This document shows, piece by piece, positions 15,793-23,148 of a stretch of DNA of 37,318 bases; the first letter of the stretch is position 1, and every line of letters begins with the position of its first letter. Origin of the DNA: an uncultured bacterium (GTDB lineage Bacteria; Verrucomicrobiota; Kiritimatiellia; RFP12; UBA1067). Made by a program: the position numbers and the translations under genes. The notes beneath the pieces are model-generated. The model ran no database searches and was not told the DNA's origin. It saw only the letters and a list, made by a program, of their open reading frames with translations. The DNA lies in assembly GCA_902802945.1 (NCBI GenBank), contig CADCOC010000078.1, positions 1 through 37,318 on the forward strand, written 5' to 3'.

Positions 15793-17619
15793 ATGAACAA
15801 GCTGACAGCAGACGAACTTCGCGAGACGTATCTGAGCTTCTTCGAGTCGAAGGGGCACGCGCGCATTCCCGGTGCGAGCGTGATCCCCGAGAACGACCCG
15901 ACGGTGCTCTTCACCACGGCGGGCATGCACCCGCTCGTGCCGTACCTGATGGGACAGATGCCGCATCCCGCCGGCACGCGTCTCACCGACGTGCAGAAGT
16001 GCATCCGTACGGGCGACATAGACGCCGTGGGCGACTCGGCGCACCTCACGTTCTTCGAGATGCTCGGCAACTGGTCGCTCAACGACTACTTCAAGCCCGA
16101 GGCGATTGCCTGGAGTTACGAGTTCCTCACCACGAAGCTCGGCTTCGACCCGAAGGATCTTTATGTGACCGTGTTCGCGGGCGAGGACGGCATCCCGCGC
16201 GACGACGAGGCGATCGCCCTCTGGAAGCAGCAGGGTCTTCCCGACGACCACATCTTCCCGCTCCCGCGCGAGGACAACTGGTGGGGGCCGGCCGGTACCA
16301 CGGGCCCGTGCGGCCCCGACACCGAGATGTTCATCGACACGGGCAAGCCGAAGTGCGGCCCCGACTGCCGTCCCGGCTGCCACTGCGGCAAGTACATCGA
16401 GATCTGGAACAACGTGTTCATGCAGTACAACAAGAACGCGGAAGGGAAGTTCGAGCCGCTCGGCCGCCACAACGTCGATACCGGCATGGGCGTGGAGCGC
16501 ACGGTGTGCATGCTCTCGGGCGCGGCGACGGTATTCGATACTGAGATATTTGCGCCCATCATGGCGAAGATCGACGAGCTCAGTGGGGGAACGGGGAACG
16601 GGGAAGGGGGAACGGAGGATGCTGATCTTATTCTTCGCGCTCGCCGCATCGTGGCCGACCACATGCGCACGGCGACCTTCATCCTCTGCGACCCGAAGGG
16701 CGGCGTGAAGCCCGGCAACATCGGCGCGAACTACGTGCTGCGTCGCCTCATCCGCCGCGCGGTGCGCTACAGCCGCTTCCTCGGCATCGCGCCCGGCTTT
16801 ACGGTGAAGCTCGCGGAGGTCATCTGCGAGAAGTACAAGCACGTCTATCCCGAACTAGGCGTGAACCTCGCCTCGTGCAAGAACGACCTCGAGGCCGAGG
16901 AGAACCGCTTCAACCAGACGCTCGACAAGGGCGCGGCGATGTTCGCGAAGGTGGCCGAGCAGTTGAAGCTCCACAATCAGACGCAGATCAGCGGCAAGAC
17001 GGCGTTCAAGCTCTACGACACGTTCGGCTATCCGCTCGAGATGACGCTCGAGCTCGCCAAGGAGCAGGGACTGGAAGTGGACGTGGCCGGTTTCGAGGAG
17101 GCCAACAAGAAGCACCAGGAACTGAGCCGCACCACGTCCGCCGGCTCGTTCAAGGCGGGTCTGCAGGACAACTCCGCAGTCGTGACGCGCATGCACACGG
17201 CGACGCACCTCCTGCACGCCGCGCTCCACAAGGTGCTGGGCCCGACCGCAAACCAGAAGGGCTCCAACATCACGCCGGAGCGTCTGCGCTTCGACTTTAC
17301 GTGGCCGGAGAAGATGACGGACGAGCAGATCAAGCAGGTCGAGGATCTCGTCAACCAGTGGATTCAGCAGGGCATTGCCGTCTCGAAGAAGGTCACGACC
17401 GTCGAGGAGGCCAAGAACGAGGGCGCGATGGCGCTCTTCGGCTCGAAGTACGGCGACCAGGTGACGCTCTACACGATCGGCGACGTCTCCAAGGAAATCT
17501 GCTGCGGTCCGCACGTGGAGAACACGAGCGAGCTCGGCAGTTTCAAGATCACGAAGGAGCAGTCCTCCTCCGCCGGCGTCCGCCGCATCAAGGCCGTAAT
17601 CGGCAACATGACTGCATAA
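15793..17619 (+). CDS. alaS: Alanyl-tRNA synthetase, short form without the C-terminal domain
   Basis: Encodes 608 residues; typical bacterial AlaRS has about 870-880. It charges tRNA-Ala. The catalytic domain is intact (FESKGHARIPGASVIPENDP near residue 18, FFEMLGNWSLNDYF, NVDTGMGVERTVC). The editing domain keeps its zinc-binding set: H468-T-A-T-H472 and C570-x3-H574. The protein stops just after KITKEQSSSAGVRRIKAVIG, where the DHHA1/C-Ala region normally follows. A glycine-rich loop of about 12 residues (GGTGNGEGGTED) interrupts the catalytic domain and is encoded by a G-run repeat. The stop is followed by a shared terminator hairpin, so the short form is not a window artefact. It has its own promoter. 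Confidence 0.95.
   Translation: MNKLTADELRETYLSFFESKGHARIPGASVIPENDPTVLFTTAGMHPLVPYLMGQMPHPAGTRLTDVQKCIRTGDIDAVGDSAHLTFFEMLGNWSLNDYFKPEAIAWSYEFLTTKLGFDPKDLYVTVFAGEDGIPRDDEAIALWKQQGLPDDHIFPLPREDNWWGPAGTTGPCGPDTEMFIDTGKPKCGPDCRPGCHCGKYIEIWNNVFMQYNKNAEGKFEPLGRHNVDTGMGVERTVCMLSGAATVFDTEIFAPIMAKIDELSGGTGNGEGGTEDADLILRARRIVADHMRTATFILCDPKGGVKPGNIGANYVLRRLIRRAVRYSRFLGIAPGFTVKLAEVICEKYKHVYPELGVNLASCKNDLEAEENRFNQTLDKGAAMFAKVAEQLKLHNQTQISGKTAFKLYDTFGYPLEMTLELAKEQGLEVDVAGFEEANKKHQELSRTTSAGSFKAGLQDNSAVVTRMHTATHLLHAALHKVLGPTANQKGSNITPERLRFDFTWPEKMTDEQIKQVEDLVNQWIQQGIAVSKKVTTVEEAKNEGAMALFGSKYGDQVTLYTIGDVSKEICCGPHVENTSELGSFKITKEQSSSAGVRRIKAVIGNMTA
16585..16610 (+). repeat. G-quadruplex-type G-run repeat inside alaS
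   Basis: Four G runs lie on the coding strand: G5 at 16585, G4 at 16593, G4 at 16600 and G5 at 16606, with loops AAC, AAC and AA. This meets the usual short-loop quadruplex pattern and would be present in the mRNA. It encodes the extra Gly-rich loop of the synthetase. Confidence 0.75.
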
Positions 17620-17640
17620 GTGGTCACAAAGGCAAAAAAC

Positions 17641-17678
17641 AAACCGTGCTGTTGCGCTAGGCGCGAACAGCACGGTTT
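17641..17678. terminator. Bidirectional rho-independent terminator between alaS and ppdK
   Basis: Perfect 13-bp arms, AAACCGTGCTGTT (17641-17653) and AACAGCACGGTTT (17666-17678), enclose a 12-base loop. A-rich sequence precedes the stem and T-rich sequence follows it, so it can act in both directions. It lies between the convergent stops at 17619 and 17701. Confidence 0.9.
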
Positions 17679-17700
17679 TGTTATGCGCGTTTGAAGTAGG

Positions 17701-20343
17701 TTACTTGCGCAGGGCGGCCTGGGCCGCAGCGAGGCGGGCGATCGGCACGCGGAACGGCGAGCAGCTCACGTAGTCGAGGCCGAGGCGGTGGCAGAACTCC
17801 ACGCTCGTGGGGTCGCCGCCGTGTTCACCGCAGATGCCGCAGTGGATCTTCGGACGCGTGGCCTTGCCGTCCGTGACGGCCATCTGCATGAGCTTACCCA
17901 CGCCTACCTGATCGAGCTTCGCGAACGGGTCGTTCTCGAAGATCTTGTTGTCGTAGTACGAGCCCAGGAACTTGCCTGCGTCGTCGCGCGAGAAGCCGAA
18001 GGTCATCTGCGTGAGGTCGTTCGTGCCGAAGCAGAAGAACTCCGCCTCCTCGGCGATCTCGCCCGCGCAAAGGGCGGCGCGCGGAACCTCGATCATCGTG
18101 CCCACCTCGTAGTTGAGCTTGATCTCGGCGGCCTGGATTTCCTCGTTCGCCACGTGGACCACGATATCCTTCACGAACTTGAACTCCTTGAGGTCGCCCG
18201 TGAGCGGGATCATGATCTCCGGCTTCACGTTCCAGCCCTTGTGGCGCTTCTGCACGTTGATGGCGGCGCGGATCACGGCCTTCGTCTGCATCACGGCGAT
18301 CTCGGGGTAGGTCACGCACAGACGGCACCCGCGGTGGCCCATCATCGGGTTGAACTCGTGGAGCGAGTCGATGATGTCCTTGATGCGGCTGATCGGCTTA
18401 TGCATGGACTTCGCGAGCAGCGCGACCTCGTCCTCGGTGTGCGGCACGAACTCGTGGAGCGGCGGGTCGAGGAAGCGGATCGTGACGGGCTGTCCGTCAA
18501 GCGCCTCGAAGAGCTGCTCGAAGTCGTCCTGCTGGTACGGGAGGATCTTCGCGAGCGCGATGCGGCGCTCCTCGACCGTGTCGGAGCAGATCATCTGGCG
18601 GAAGGACATGATGCGGCTCTGCGAGAAGAACATGTGCTCCGTGCGGCAGAGGCCGATGCCCTCGGCGCCGAGCTCGCGCGCCTTCTTGGCGTCGCGCGGC
18701 GTATCGGCGTTCGTGCGCACTTTCAGCTTGCGGAACTTGTCCGCCCACATCATGATGCGGCCGAACTCGCCGGCGATGGACGCGTCCACGGTCGGGATCA
18801 CGCCGTCGTAGATGTTGCCGGTGGAGCCGTCGATGGAGAGCCAGTCGCCCTCCTTGAAGGTCTTGCCCGCGAGGACGAACTTCTTGTTCTCCTCGTCCAT
18901 CACGATCTCCTGACAGCCGGAGACGCAGCATTCGCCCATGCCGCGCGCGACGACCGCCGCGTGGCTCGTCATGCCGCCGCGCACCGTGAGGATACCCTCG
19001 GCGGCCTTCATGCCCTCGATGTCCTCGGGGGATGTCTCGAGGCGCACGAGCACGACCTTCTCGCCGGCTTTCTTCCACTCCTTCGCGTCGGCGGCGTTGA
19101 ACACGATCTTGCCGCACGCCGCGCCCGGGGAGGCCGCGAGGCCGCGCCCGATGGGCTTCGCCTTCTTGATGGCCACGGCATCGAACTGCGGGTGGAGGAG
19201 CGTATCGAGGTTGCGGGGGTCGATCATCAGGACGGCCTCCTCCTCCGTGCGCATGCCCTCGTCCACGAGGTCGCAGGCGATCTTCAGCGCGGCCTTGGCC
19301 GTGCGCTTGCCGTTGCGCGTCTGGAGCATGAAGAGCTTCTTGTTCTCGATCGTGAACTCCATGTCCTGCATGTCGCGGTAGTGGCTTTCAAGCTTCGAGC
19401 AGATGTCCTGAAACTGCTTGAACACGTCGGGCATCACCTCCGCCATCTTCGCGATCGGCATCGGCGTGCGCACGCCGGCGACCACGTCCTCGCCCTGCGC
19501 GTTCATGAGGAACTCGCCCATGAGCTTCTTCTCGCCCGTCGCCGGGTCGCGCGTGAAGGCGACGCCCGTGCCGGACTCGTCGTTCAGGTTGCCGAACGCC
19601 ATCATCTGGACGTTCACCGCCGTGCCCCAGCTGTAGGGGATGTCGTTGTCGCGGCGGTAGACGTTCGCGCGCGGGTTGTCCCAGCTGCGGAACACGGCCT
19701 TGATCGCCTCGAAGAGCTGCTCCTTCGCGTCGGACGGGAAGTCCTTGCCGATCTTGCTCTTGTACTCGGCCTTGAACTGCCCGGCGAGCTCCTTGAGGTC
19801 GTCGGCGGTGAGCTCCACGTCGAGCTTCACGCCCTTCTTGGCCTTCATGTCGTCGATGAGCTTCTCAAAGTACTTCTTGCCCACCTCCATCACGACGTCC
19901 GAGAACATCTGGATGAAGCGGCGGTAGCAGTCCCACGCCCAGCGCGGGTTCTTCGTCTGCGCCGCGAGCGACTCGACCACCGTCTCGTTGAGGCCGAGGT
20001 TGAGGATCGTATCCATCATACCCGGCATGGACGCGCGCGCGCCGGAGCGCACGGAGACGAGCAGCGGGTTCTTCGCGTCGCCGAACTTCTTGCCAGCGGA
20101 CTTCTCGAGCTTGTCGATGTACTCCATCACCTGCTGCTGGATGTCGTCGGCGATCTTCTTGCCGTCGTCGTAGTAGCGCGTGCAGGCCTCCGTGGAGATC
20201 GTGAAGCCCTGCGGCACCGGGAGCCCGAGGCCCGCCATCTCCGCGAGGTTCGCGCCCTTGCCGCCCAGCAGCTCGCGCATGTTGGCGTTGCCTTCCGTCT
20301 GGCCCGCGCCAAAGAAGTACACGTACTTCGTCTTTTCTGCCAT
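17701..20343 (-). CDS. ppdK: Pyruvate, phosphate dikinase
   Basis: Encodes 880 residues, normal for the family. It interconverts pyruvate, ATP and phosphate with PEP, AMP and pyrophosphate in the cytoplasm. Domains run in order: N-terminal ATP-grasp (ELLGGKGANLAEMAGLGLPV, then VSVRSGARASMPGMMDTILN), central phosphohistidine domain with the swivelling His in GGMTSHAAVVARGMG, and C-terminal PEP/pyruvate barrel (GTNDLTQMTFGFSRDD; catalytic Cys in IHCGICGEHGGDP). AAGAAAGGGA upstream supports the start. It has its own promoter at 20397-20425 and shares a terminator with alaS. It suggests PPi-linked glycolysis or gluconeogenesis, common in anaerobes. Nothing looks damaged. Confidence 0.98.
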   Translation of the reverse strand: MAEKTKYVYFFGAGQTEGNANMRELLGGKGANLAEMAGLGLPVPQGFTISTEACTRYYDDGKKIADDIQQQVMEYIDKLEKSAGKKFGDAKNPLLVSVRSGARASMPGMMDTILNLGLNETVVESLAAQTKNPRWAWDCYRRFIQMFSDVVMEVGKKYFEKLIDDMKAKKGVKLDVELTADDLKELAGQFKAEYKSKIGKDFPSDAKEQLFEAIKAVFRSWDNPRANVYRRDNDIPYSWGTAVNVQMMAFGNLNDESGTGVAFTRDPATGEKKLMGEFLMNAQGEDVVAGVRTPMPIAKMAEVMPDVFKQFQDICSKLESHYRDMQDMEFTIENKKLFMLQTRNGKRTAKAALKIACDLVDEGMRTEEEAVLMIDPRNLDTLLHPQFDAVAIKKAKPIGRGLAASPGAACGKIVFNAADAKEWKKAGEKVVLVRLETSPEDIEGMKAAEGILTVRGGMTSHAAVVARGMGECCVSGCQEIVMDEENKKFVLAGKTFKEGDWLSIDGSTGNIYDGVIPTVDASIAGEFGRIMMWADKFRKLKVRTNADTPRDAKKARELGAEGIGLCRTEHMFFSQSRIMSFRQMICSDTVEERRIALAKILPYQQDDFEQLFEALDGQPVTIRFLDPPLHEFVPHTEDEVALLAKSMHKPISRIKDIIDSLHEFNPMMGHRGCRLCVTYPEIAVMQTKAVIRAAINVQKRHKGWNVKPEIMIPLTGDLKEFKFVKDIVVHVANEEIQAAEIKLNYEVGTMIEVPRAALCAGEIAEEAEFFCFGTNDLTQMTFGFSRDDAGKFLGSYYDNKIFENDPFAKLDQVGVGKLMQMAVTDGKATRPKIHCGICGEHGGDPTSVEFCHRLGLDYVSCSPFRVPIARLAAAQAALRK

Positions 20344-20396
20344 TTAGATTTCCCTTTCTTGTCTGTTTTTCAACTTCTCTTTGTGTGTTTCGGGAT

Positions 20397-20425
20397 AGTA
20401 TAGCGAAAAACATGACGGGAATCAA
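20397..20425 (-). promoter_or_regulatory. Promoter for ppdK
   Basis: On the minus strand TTGATT (20420-20425) and TATACT (20397-20402) are spaced by 17 bases. The start is expected near 20390, giving a leader of about 47 bases. It is divergent from the tetR promoter, with the two -35 boxes about 51 bases apart. Confidence 0.75.
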
Positions 20426-20476
20426 TACCAAACGGCGTGTTTTTGAAAAACTGCTTGTTACCGCAATGTTATCCAA

Positions 20477-20505
20477 TTGACGGCAAACCTGATGTGTGGT
20501 AAAGT
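20477..20505 (+). promoter_or_regulatory. Promoter for tetR
   Basis: TTGACG (20477-20482), a 17-base spacer and TAAAGT (20500-20505), with TGG just before the -10 giving an extended -10 element. The -10 box overlaps the left end of the palindrome at 20504-20519. Confidence 0.75.
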
Positions 20506-20519
20506 AATCGTGCGATTAC
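20504..20519. promoter_or_regulatory. Candidate TetR operator palindrome
   Basis: GTAATCG-TG-CGATTAC is a perfect 7-bp inverted repeat with a 2-base centre. It starts inside the -10 box and covers the likely transcription start. That position would let the TetR-type product block its own promoter. Autoregulation is inferred from location and symmetry. Confidence 0.65.
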
Positions 20520-20538
20520 GGACTAGGAGGAAGATGGA

Positions 20539-21189
20539 ATGCCAGAGCGAAAGAGCAGGATAGACGGCGAGCGGACGCGCGGGAAGATACTCGCGGCGGC
20601 CGAGCGGGAGTTTGCAGAAAAGGGCTACGAGCTTGCCTCGGTGCGGGAAATAAGCCGCAGCGCGGGAGTGAACATGGCCCTGGCCAACCGTTACTTCGGG
20701 TCGAAGGAGGGGCTTTACCGCATCGTGGCGAAGCGTCTGTTCGGCGACCTTGGCGCGCCGATGACCTGTCTCCCGGAGAAGGCTGTCGACGAGACGAGCT
20801 GGCGCGACGCGATCCGCGAGTGGGTGGACGACTTCCTCTTCATGACGCTTCCGACCGAACCGGCGCAGGCCGCGTGCGCGGCGCTTTTCCGACACGAGGT
20901 GACGCGCCCCACGAAGTTCCACGCGGAATTCCAGCGCGACTTCGGCAAGCCCGTCTACGACTCCCTGCGCAATCTGCTCGCGCGCGCCATCAAGGACGAG
21001 ACGCAGCTGAAGCTCTGGACAACCTCCGTGTGGGCGCAGGTTTCCGTATATGCCCTCGCCGACACTGTCTGGCACGCCTCCTTCCGTCCGGTCGGCGTCG
21101 GCGTGCGCGATTGGGCCGCGCAGGTCCGCGACCACATCTGCGCGAACCTGTTCGCTTCCGTGAAGTTTCCAATGCGGGTGTTACATTAG
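20539..21189 (+). CDS. TetR-family transcriptional regulator
   Basis: Encodes 216 residues. The N-terminal DNA-binding domain (about residues 10-58) is classic: TRGKILAAAEREFAEKGYEL, then VREISRSAGVNMALANRYFGSKEGLY. The C-terminal ligand/dimer domain resembles the YbiH/CerR (DUF1956-like) group (WVDDFLFM, then CAALFRHEVTRPTKFH). AGGAGG at 20525-20530 selects the ATG at 20539; the out-of-frame ATG at 20534 is too close. The gene is divergent from ppdK and carries its own operator-like palindrome. The inducer and other targets are unknown; no efflux pump is adjacent. Confidence 0.9.
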   Translation: MPERKSRIDGERTRGKILAAAEREFAEKGYELASVREISRSAGVNMALANRYFGSKEGLYRIVAKRLFGDLGAPMTCLPEKAVDETSWRDAIREWVDDFLFMTLPTEPAQAACAALFRHEVTRPTKFHAEFQRDFGKPVYDSLRNLLARAIKDETQLKLWTTSVWAQVSVYALADTVWHASFRPVGVGVRDWAAQVRDHICANLFASVKFPMRVLH

Positions 21190-21207
21190 GGGGTAGTTGC
21201 CCCCCCT
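21188..21207 (+). terminator. Possible weak terminator after tetR
   Basis: AGGGGG (21188-21193) can pair with CCCCCT (21202-21207) across an 8-base loop, beginning at the tetR stop codon. No T-tract follows, so true termination here is doubtful. Confidence 0.25.
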
Positions 21208-21315
21208 GCCATTGACGCACGTTCGTTGCTTTCGCTATTGGGAGTTTTGGAGTCCTGGAGATATTGAGACTTTTAACCTAAATTCCTCATTTCGATTTAC
21301 CACTCCATGTTATAT

Positions 21316-21352
21316 CTCACGCAGAGGCGCGGAGAAGCAGAGTTCGCAGAGG
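21316..21352 (+). repeat. CTCACGCAGAGG module, copy 1
   Basis: A 37-base unit beginning CTCACGCAGAGGCGCGGAGA and ending CGCAGAGG. It matches 35730-35766 at 33 of 37 positions. Its inverted partner lies at 21459-21494 within the same MITE-like element. Confidence 0.85.
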
Positions 21353-21458
21353 TTATCCCATTGCTTGAGCATGTATTTGTTTTCACCAATTGGGTGAAAT
21401 AAATTTCCGAGATTCTTCTTGTCATGTTTTTCTTTTTTCCGTCGGATTTCTGAACTTT

Positions 21459-21494
21459 CTCTGCGCTCTCCGCCTCTCTGCGCCTCTGCGTGAG
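21459..21494 (-). repeat. CTCACGCAGAGG module, copy 2 (inverted)
   Basis: On the minus strand it begins CTCACGCAGAGGCGCAGAGA and continues with a GGCGGAGAGCGCAGAG tail. It pairs with the copy at 21316-21352 to form the inner part of the inverted repeat. Confidence 0.85.
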
Positions 21495-21615
21495 ACTTTC
21501 AACCGAGGATTTTAGGTTTAAAGATTTACCCCATGTCTCCATGCCTCCTAAACTCCTAAACTCGCAATAGCGAAAGCAAGAAAGGTGCAGCAACTCTTTT
21601 GGTTTTTAATACAGG

Positions 21616-21644
21616 TTGCGCACGCGTAAAGATTAGGGTATAAT
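21616..21644 (+). promoter_or_regulatory. Promoter for the Gfo/Idh-rhamnosidase operon
   Basis: TTGCGC (21616-21621), a 17-base spacer and TATAAT (21639-21644). Both boxes and the spacing equal those upstream of gspF. The leader to the ATG at 21679 is about 28 bases. Confidence 0.75.
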
Positions 21645-21678
21645 TTCAGCGCATACGGCAAAAAGTAAGGATGTGAAA

Positions 21679-23124
21679 ATGGACACTACAAGAAGAGAAT
21701 TCTGCCGACGCTCCGCCGTCGGACTTGCTGGAATAATAACCGCTGGCGCGGCGCCCGTCTTCGTGCCCGCGAGCGTGTTGGGCGCAACGGCGCCGTCGAA
21801 GAAAATTGCGCTCGGCGTGATCGGGTGCGGGCGCATTGCGCACACCTACAACGTACCGTCGTGCCTCGCGAACGGCGGGAAGGCGTACTGCGATTTCATC
21901 GCGCTCTCGGATGTCGATCCTGACCGCCTCCAGAGCCTGCGCAAGAAGCTCGCGGGGAAGAAGATGCAAGGACGCGACCTCGTGGCGGATTCCCGCTGCT
22001 ACTCCGACTACCGCAAACTACTAGCCGATCGCGCGCTGGACGGCGTCCTGATCGCTACGCCCGACTTCTGGCACGCGCAGATGGCGGTCGAGGCATGCCG
22101 CGCAGGGAAGGACGTGTTCCTCCAGAAGCCGATGGCGCTGACGATAGGCGAAGGACGCGCCATCGTCGATGCCGCGAAGAAGTACGGACGCATCCTGCGT
22201 ACGGGTACGCAGCAGCGTACCGAGGAGAACTTCATCCATGCCGTCGAATGTGCGCGCGAAGGGCGCATCGGCAAGGTGGTGCGCGTGGAGGTGGGCGTTC
22301 CGGACGACCCGAAGGAATACAAGCTCCCGCTCGAGGAGCCGATTCCCGCCGGTTTCGACTGGAACTTATGGCTGGGTTCCACGCCTGATGCGCCGTACTC
22401 GCAGCTGCGCAGCCACCAGCGCGGGAAGGGCGGCAAGGTGAACTTTGCGCGTCCAAGCTGGATGACGATTCAGACGTACACCATGGGCATGGTCGCCAAC
22501 TGGGGCGCGCACCACATGGACACGGCGATCCGCGGCCTTGGCGAGGAGCTGGGCGGCCCAGTATCTGTGGAGGGAACGTGCATCTACCCGAAACGCAGGC
22601 TGTGGGATGTCCATGGCGACTGTGACATCACGTGGCGCTATGCTTCCGGCGCGGAGATCAAGATGGCGTCGACGCGCAAATACCCGTGTGGCGTGCGGTT
22701 CGTCGGCGAGAAGGGCGACTGGATTTTCTGCGGGTTCAAGGGACGGCAGACGGCGAGCGACCCCGTGGGTGTTTCGGCGGACAAGGTTGCGGGGTTGCCG
22801 ATCGCCGCAAGCCGCAGGGGCATCATCGAGGATCCGGTGTCAAAGCCGCTTTTGCGCCCCATGGAACACAACCGCGAATGGGTGGAGGAGATGCGTACGC
22901 GCGGCCCGCTCGCGATGCCGCTTGAGGAGGCGCAGCGGACATCCGTTGCCTGCGTGCTCGGCTACATGGCGATGAAGCTCGGGCGCAAGCTCACCTGGGA
23001 TGCGAAAGCCGAGAGATTCATCGACGATGCGGAGGCGAACGGTATGATGTTCCGTCCGGCACGTCCCGGCTTCGGCGTGCAGCAGTACCTAAAGGATCTT
23101 CGCGCCGCCGCCTCTCAGGCATAG
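21679..23124 (+). CDS. Tat-exported Gfo/Idh/MocA-family oxidoreductase
   Basis: Encodes 481 residues. TAAGGA at 21666-21671 favours the ATG at 21679 over the GTG at 21673. Residues 1-30 form a twin-arginine signal (TTRREFCRRSAVGLAGIITA). A Rossmann NAD(P) site follows (LGVIGCGRIAHTY near residue 37), then the family's FLQKPMAL segment (the usual EKP, here QKP) and a C-terminal sheet domain. Family members oxidise, reduce or epimerise sugars and some are NAD-dependent glycosidases; the substrate cannot be told. The Tat signal suggests it folds with cofactor and acts in the periplasm. It precedes a GH106-type gene by 24 bases, so a joint role in sugar-chain breakdown is likely. Confidence 0.9.
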   Translation: MDTTRREFCRRSAVGLAGIITAGAAPVFVPASVLGATAPSKKIALGVIGCGRIAHTYNVPSCLANGGKAYCDFIALSDVDPDRLQSLRKKLAGKKMQGRDLVADSRCYSDYRKLLADRALDGVLIATPDFWHAQMAVEACRAGKDVFLQKPMALTIGEGRAIVDAAKKYGRILRTGTQQRTEENFIHAVECAREGRIGKVVRVEVGVPDDPKEYKLPLEEPIPAGFDWNLWLGSTPDAPYSQLRSHQRGKGGKVNFARPSWMTIQTYTMGMVANWGAHHMDTAIRGLGEELGGPVSVEGTCIYPKRRLWDVHGDCDITWRYASGAEIKMASTRKYPCGVRFVGEKGDWIFCGFKGRQTASDPVGVSADKVAGLPIAASRRGIIEDPVSKPLLRPMEHNREWVEEMRTRGPLAMPLEEAQRTSVACVLGYMAMKLGRKLTWDAKAERFIDDAEANGMMFRPARPGFGVQQYLKDLRAAASQA

Positions 23125-23148
23125 TCAACAATGTGAAATAAACTTAGC

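Larger units (their letters stand above)
21217..21588. mobile_element. MITE-like imperfect inverted repeat in the tetR-Gfo/Idh spacer
   Basis: The left end (from 21217) reads GCACGTTCGTTGCTTTCGCT. The reverse complement of the right end (from 21588) reads GCACCTTTCTTGCTTTCGCT; both continue with ATTG and a GGAG-rich stretch. Pairing goes on inward, with gaps, through TTTAACCTAAATTCCTC-like sequence to a shared CTCACGCAGAGGCGC module (21316-21352 against 21459-21494). Arms of roughly 140 bases flank a ~105-base AT-richer centre that holds a small palindrome (TTTCACC-AATTG-GGTGAAA, near 21380). No reading frame is convincing. It fills most of the 489-base gap between 21190 and 21678. No target-site duplication was obvious. 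Confidence 0.65.

Noticed and set aside
17788..20403. An 871-codon plus-strand frame opposite ppdK.
   Set aside because: It is rich in Leu, Arg, His and Val with no motif, and mirrors a fully conserved PPDK on the other strand.
21190..21678. A small gene or RNA gene in the 489-base gap.
   Set aside because: Short frames there are shadows of the inverted repeat, have no ribosome site, and no tRNA-like fold is evident.
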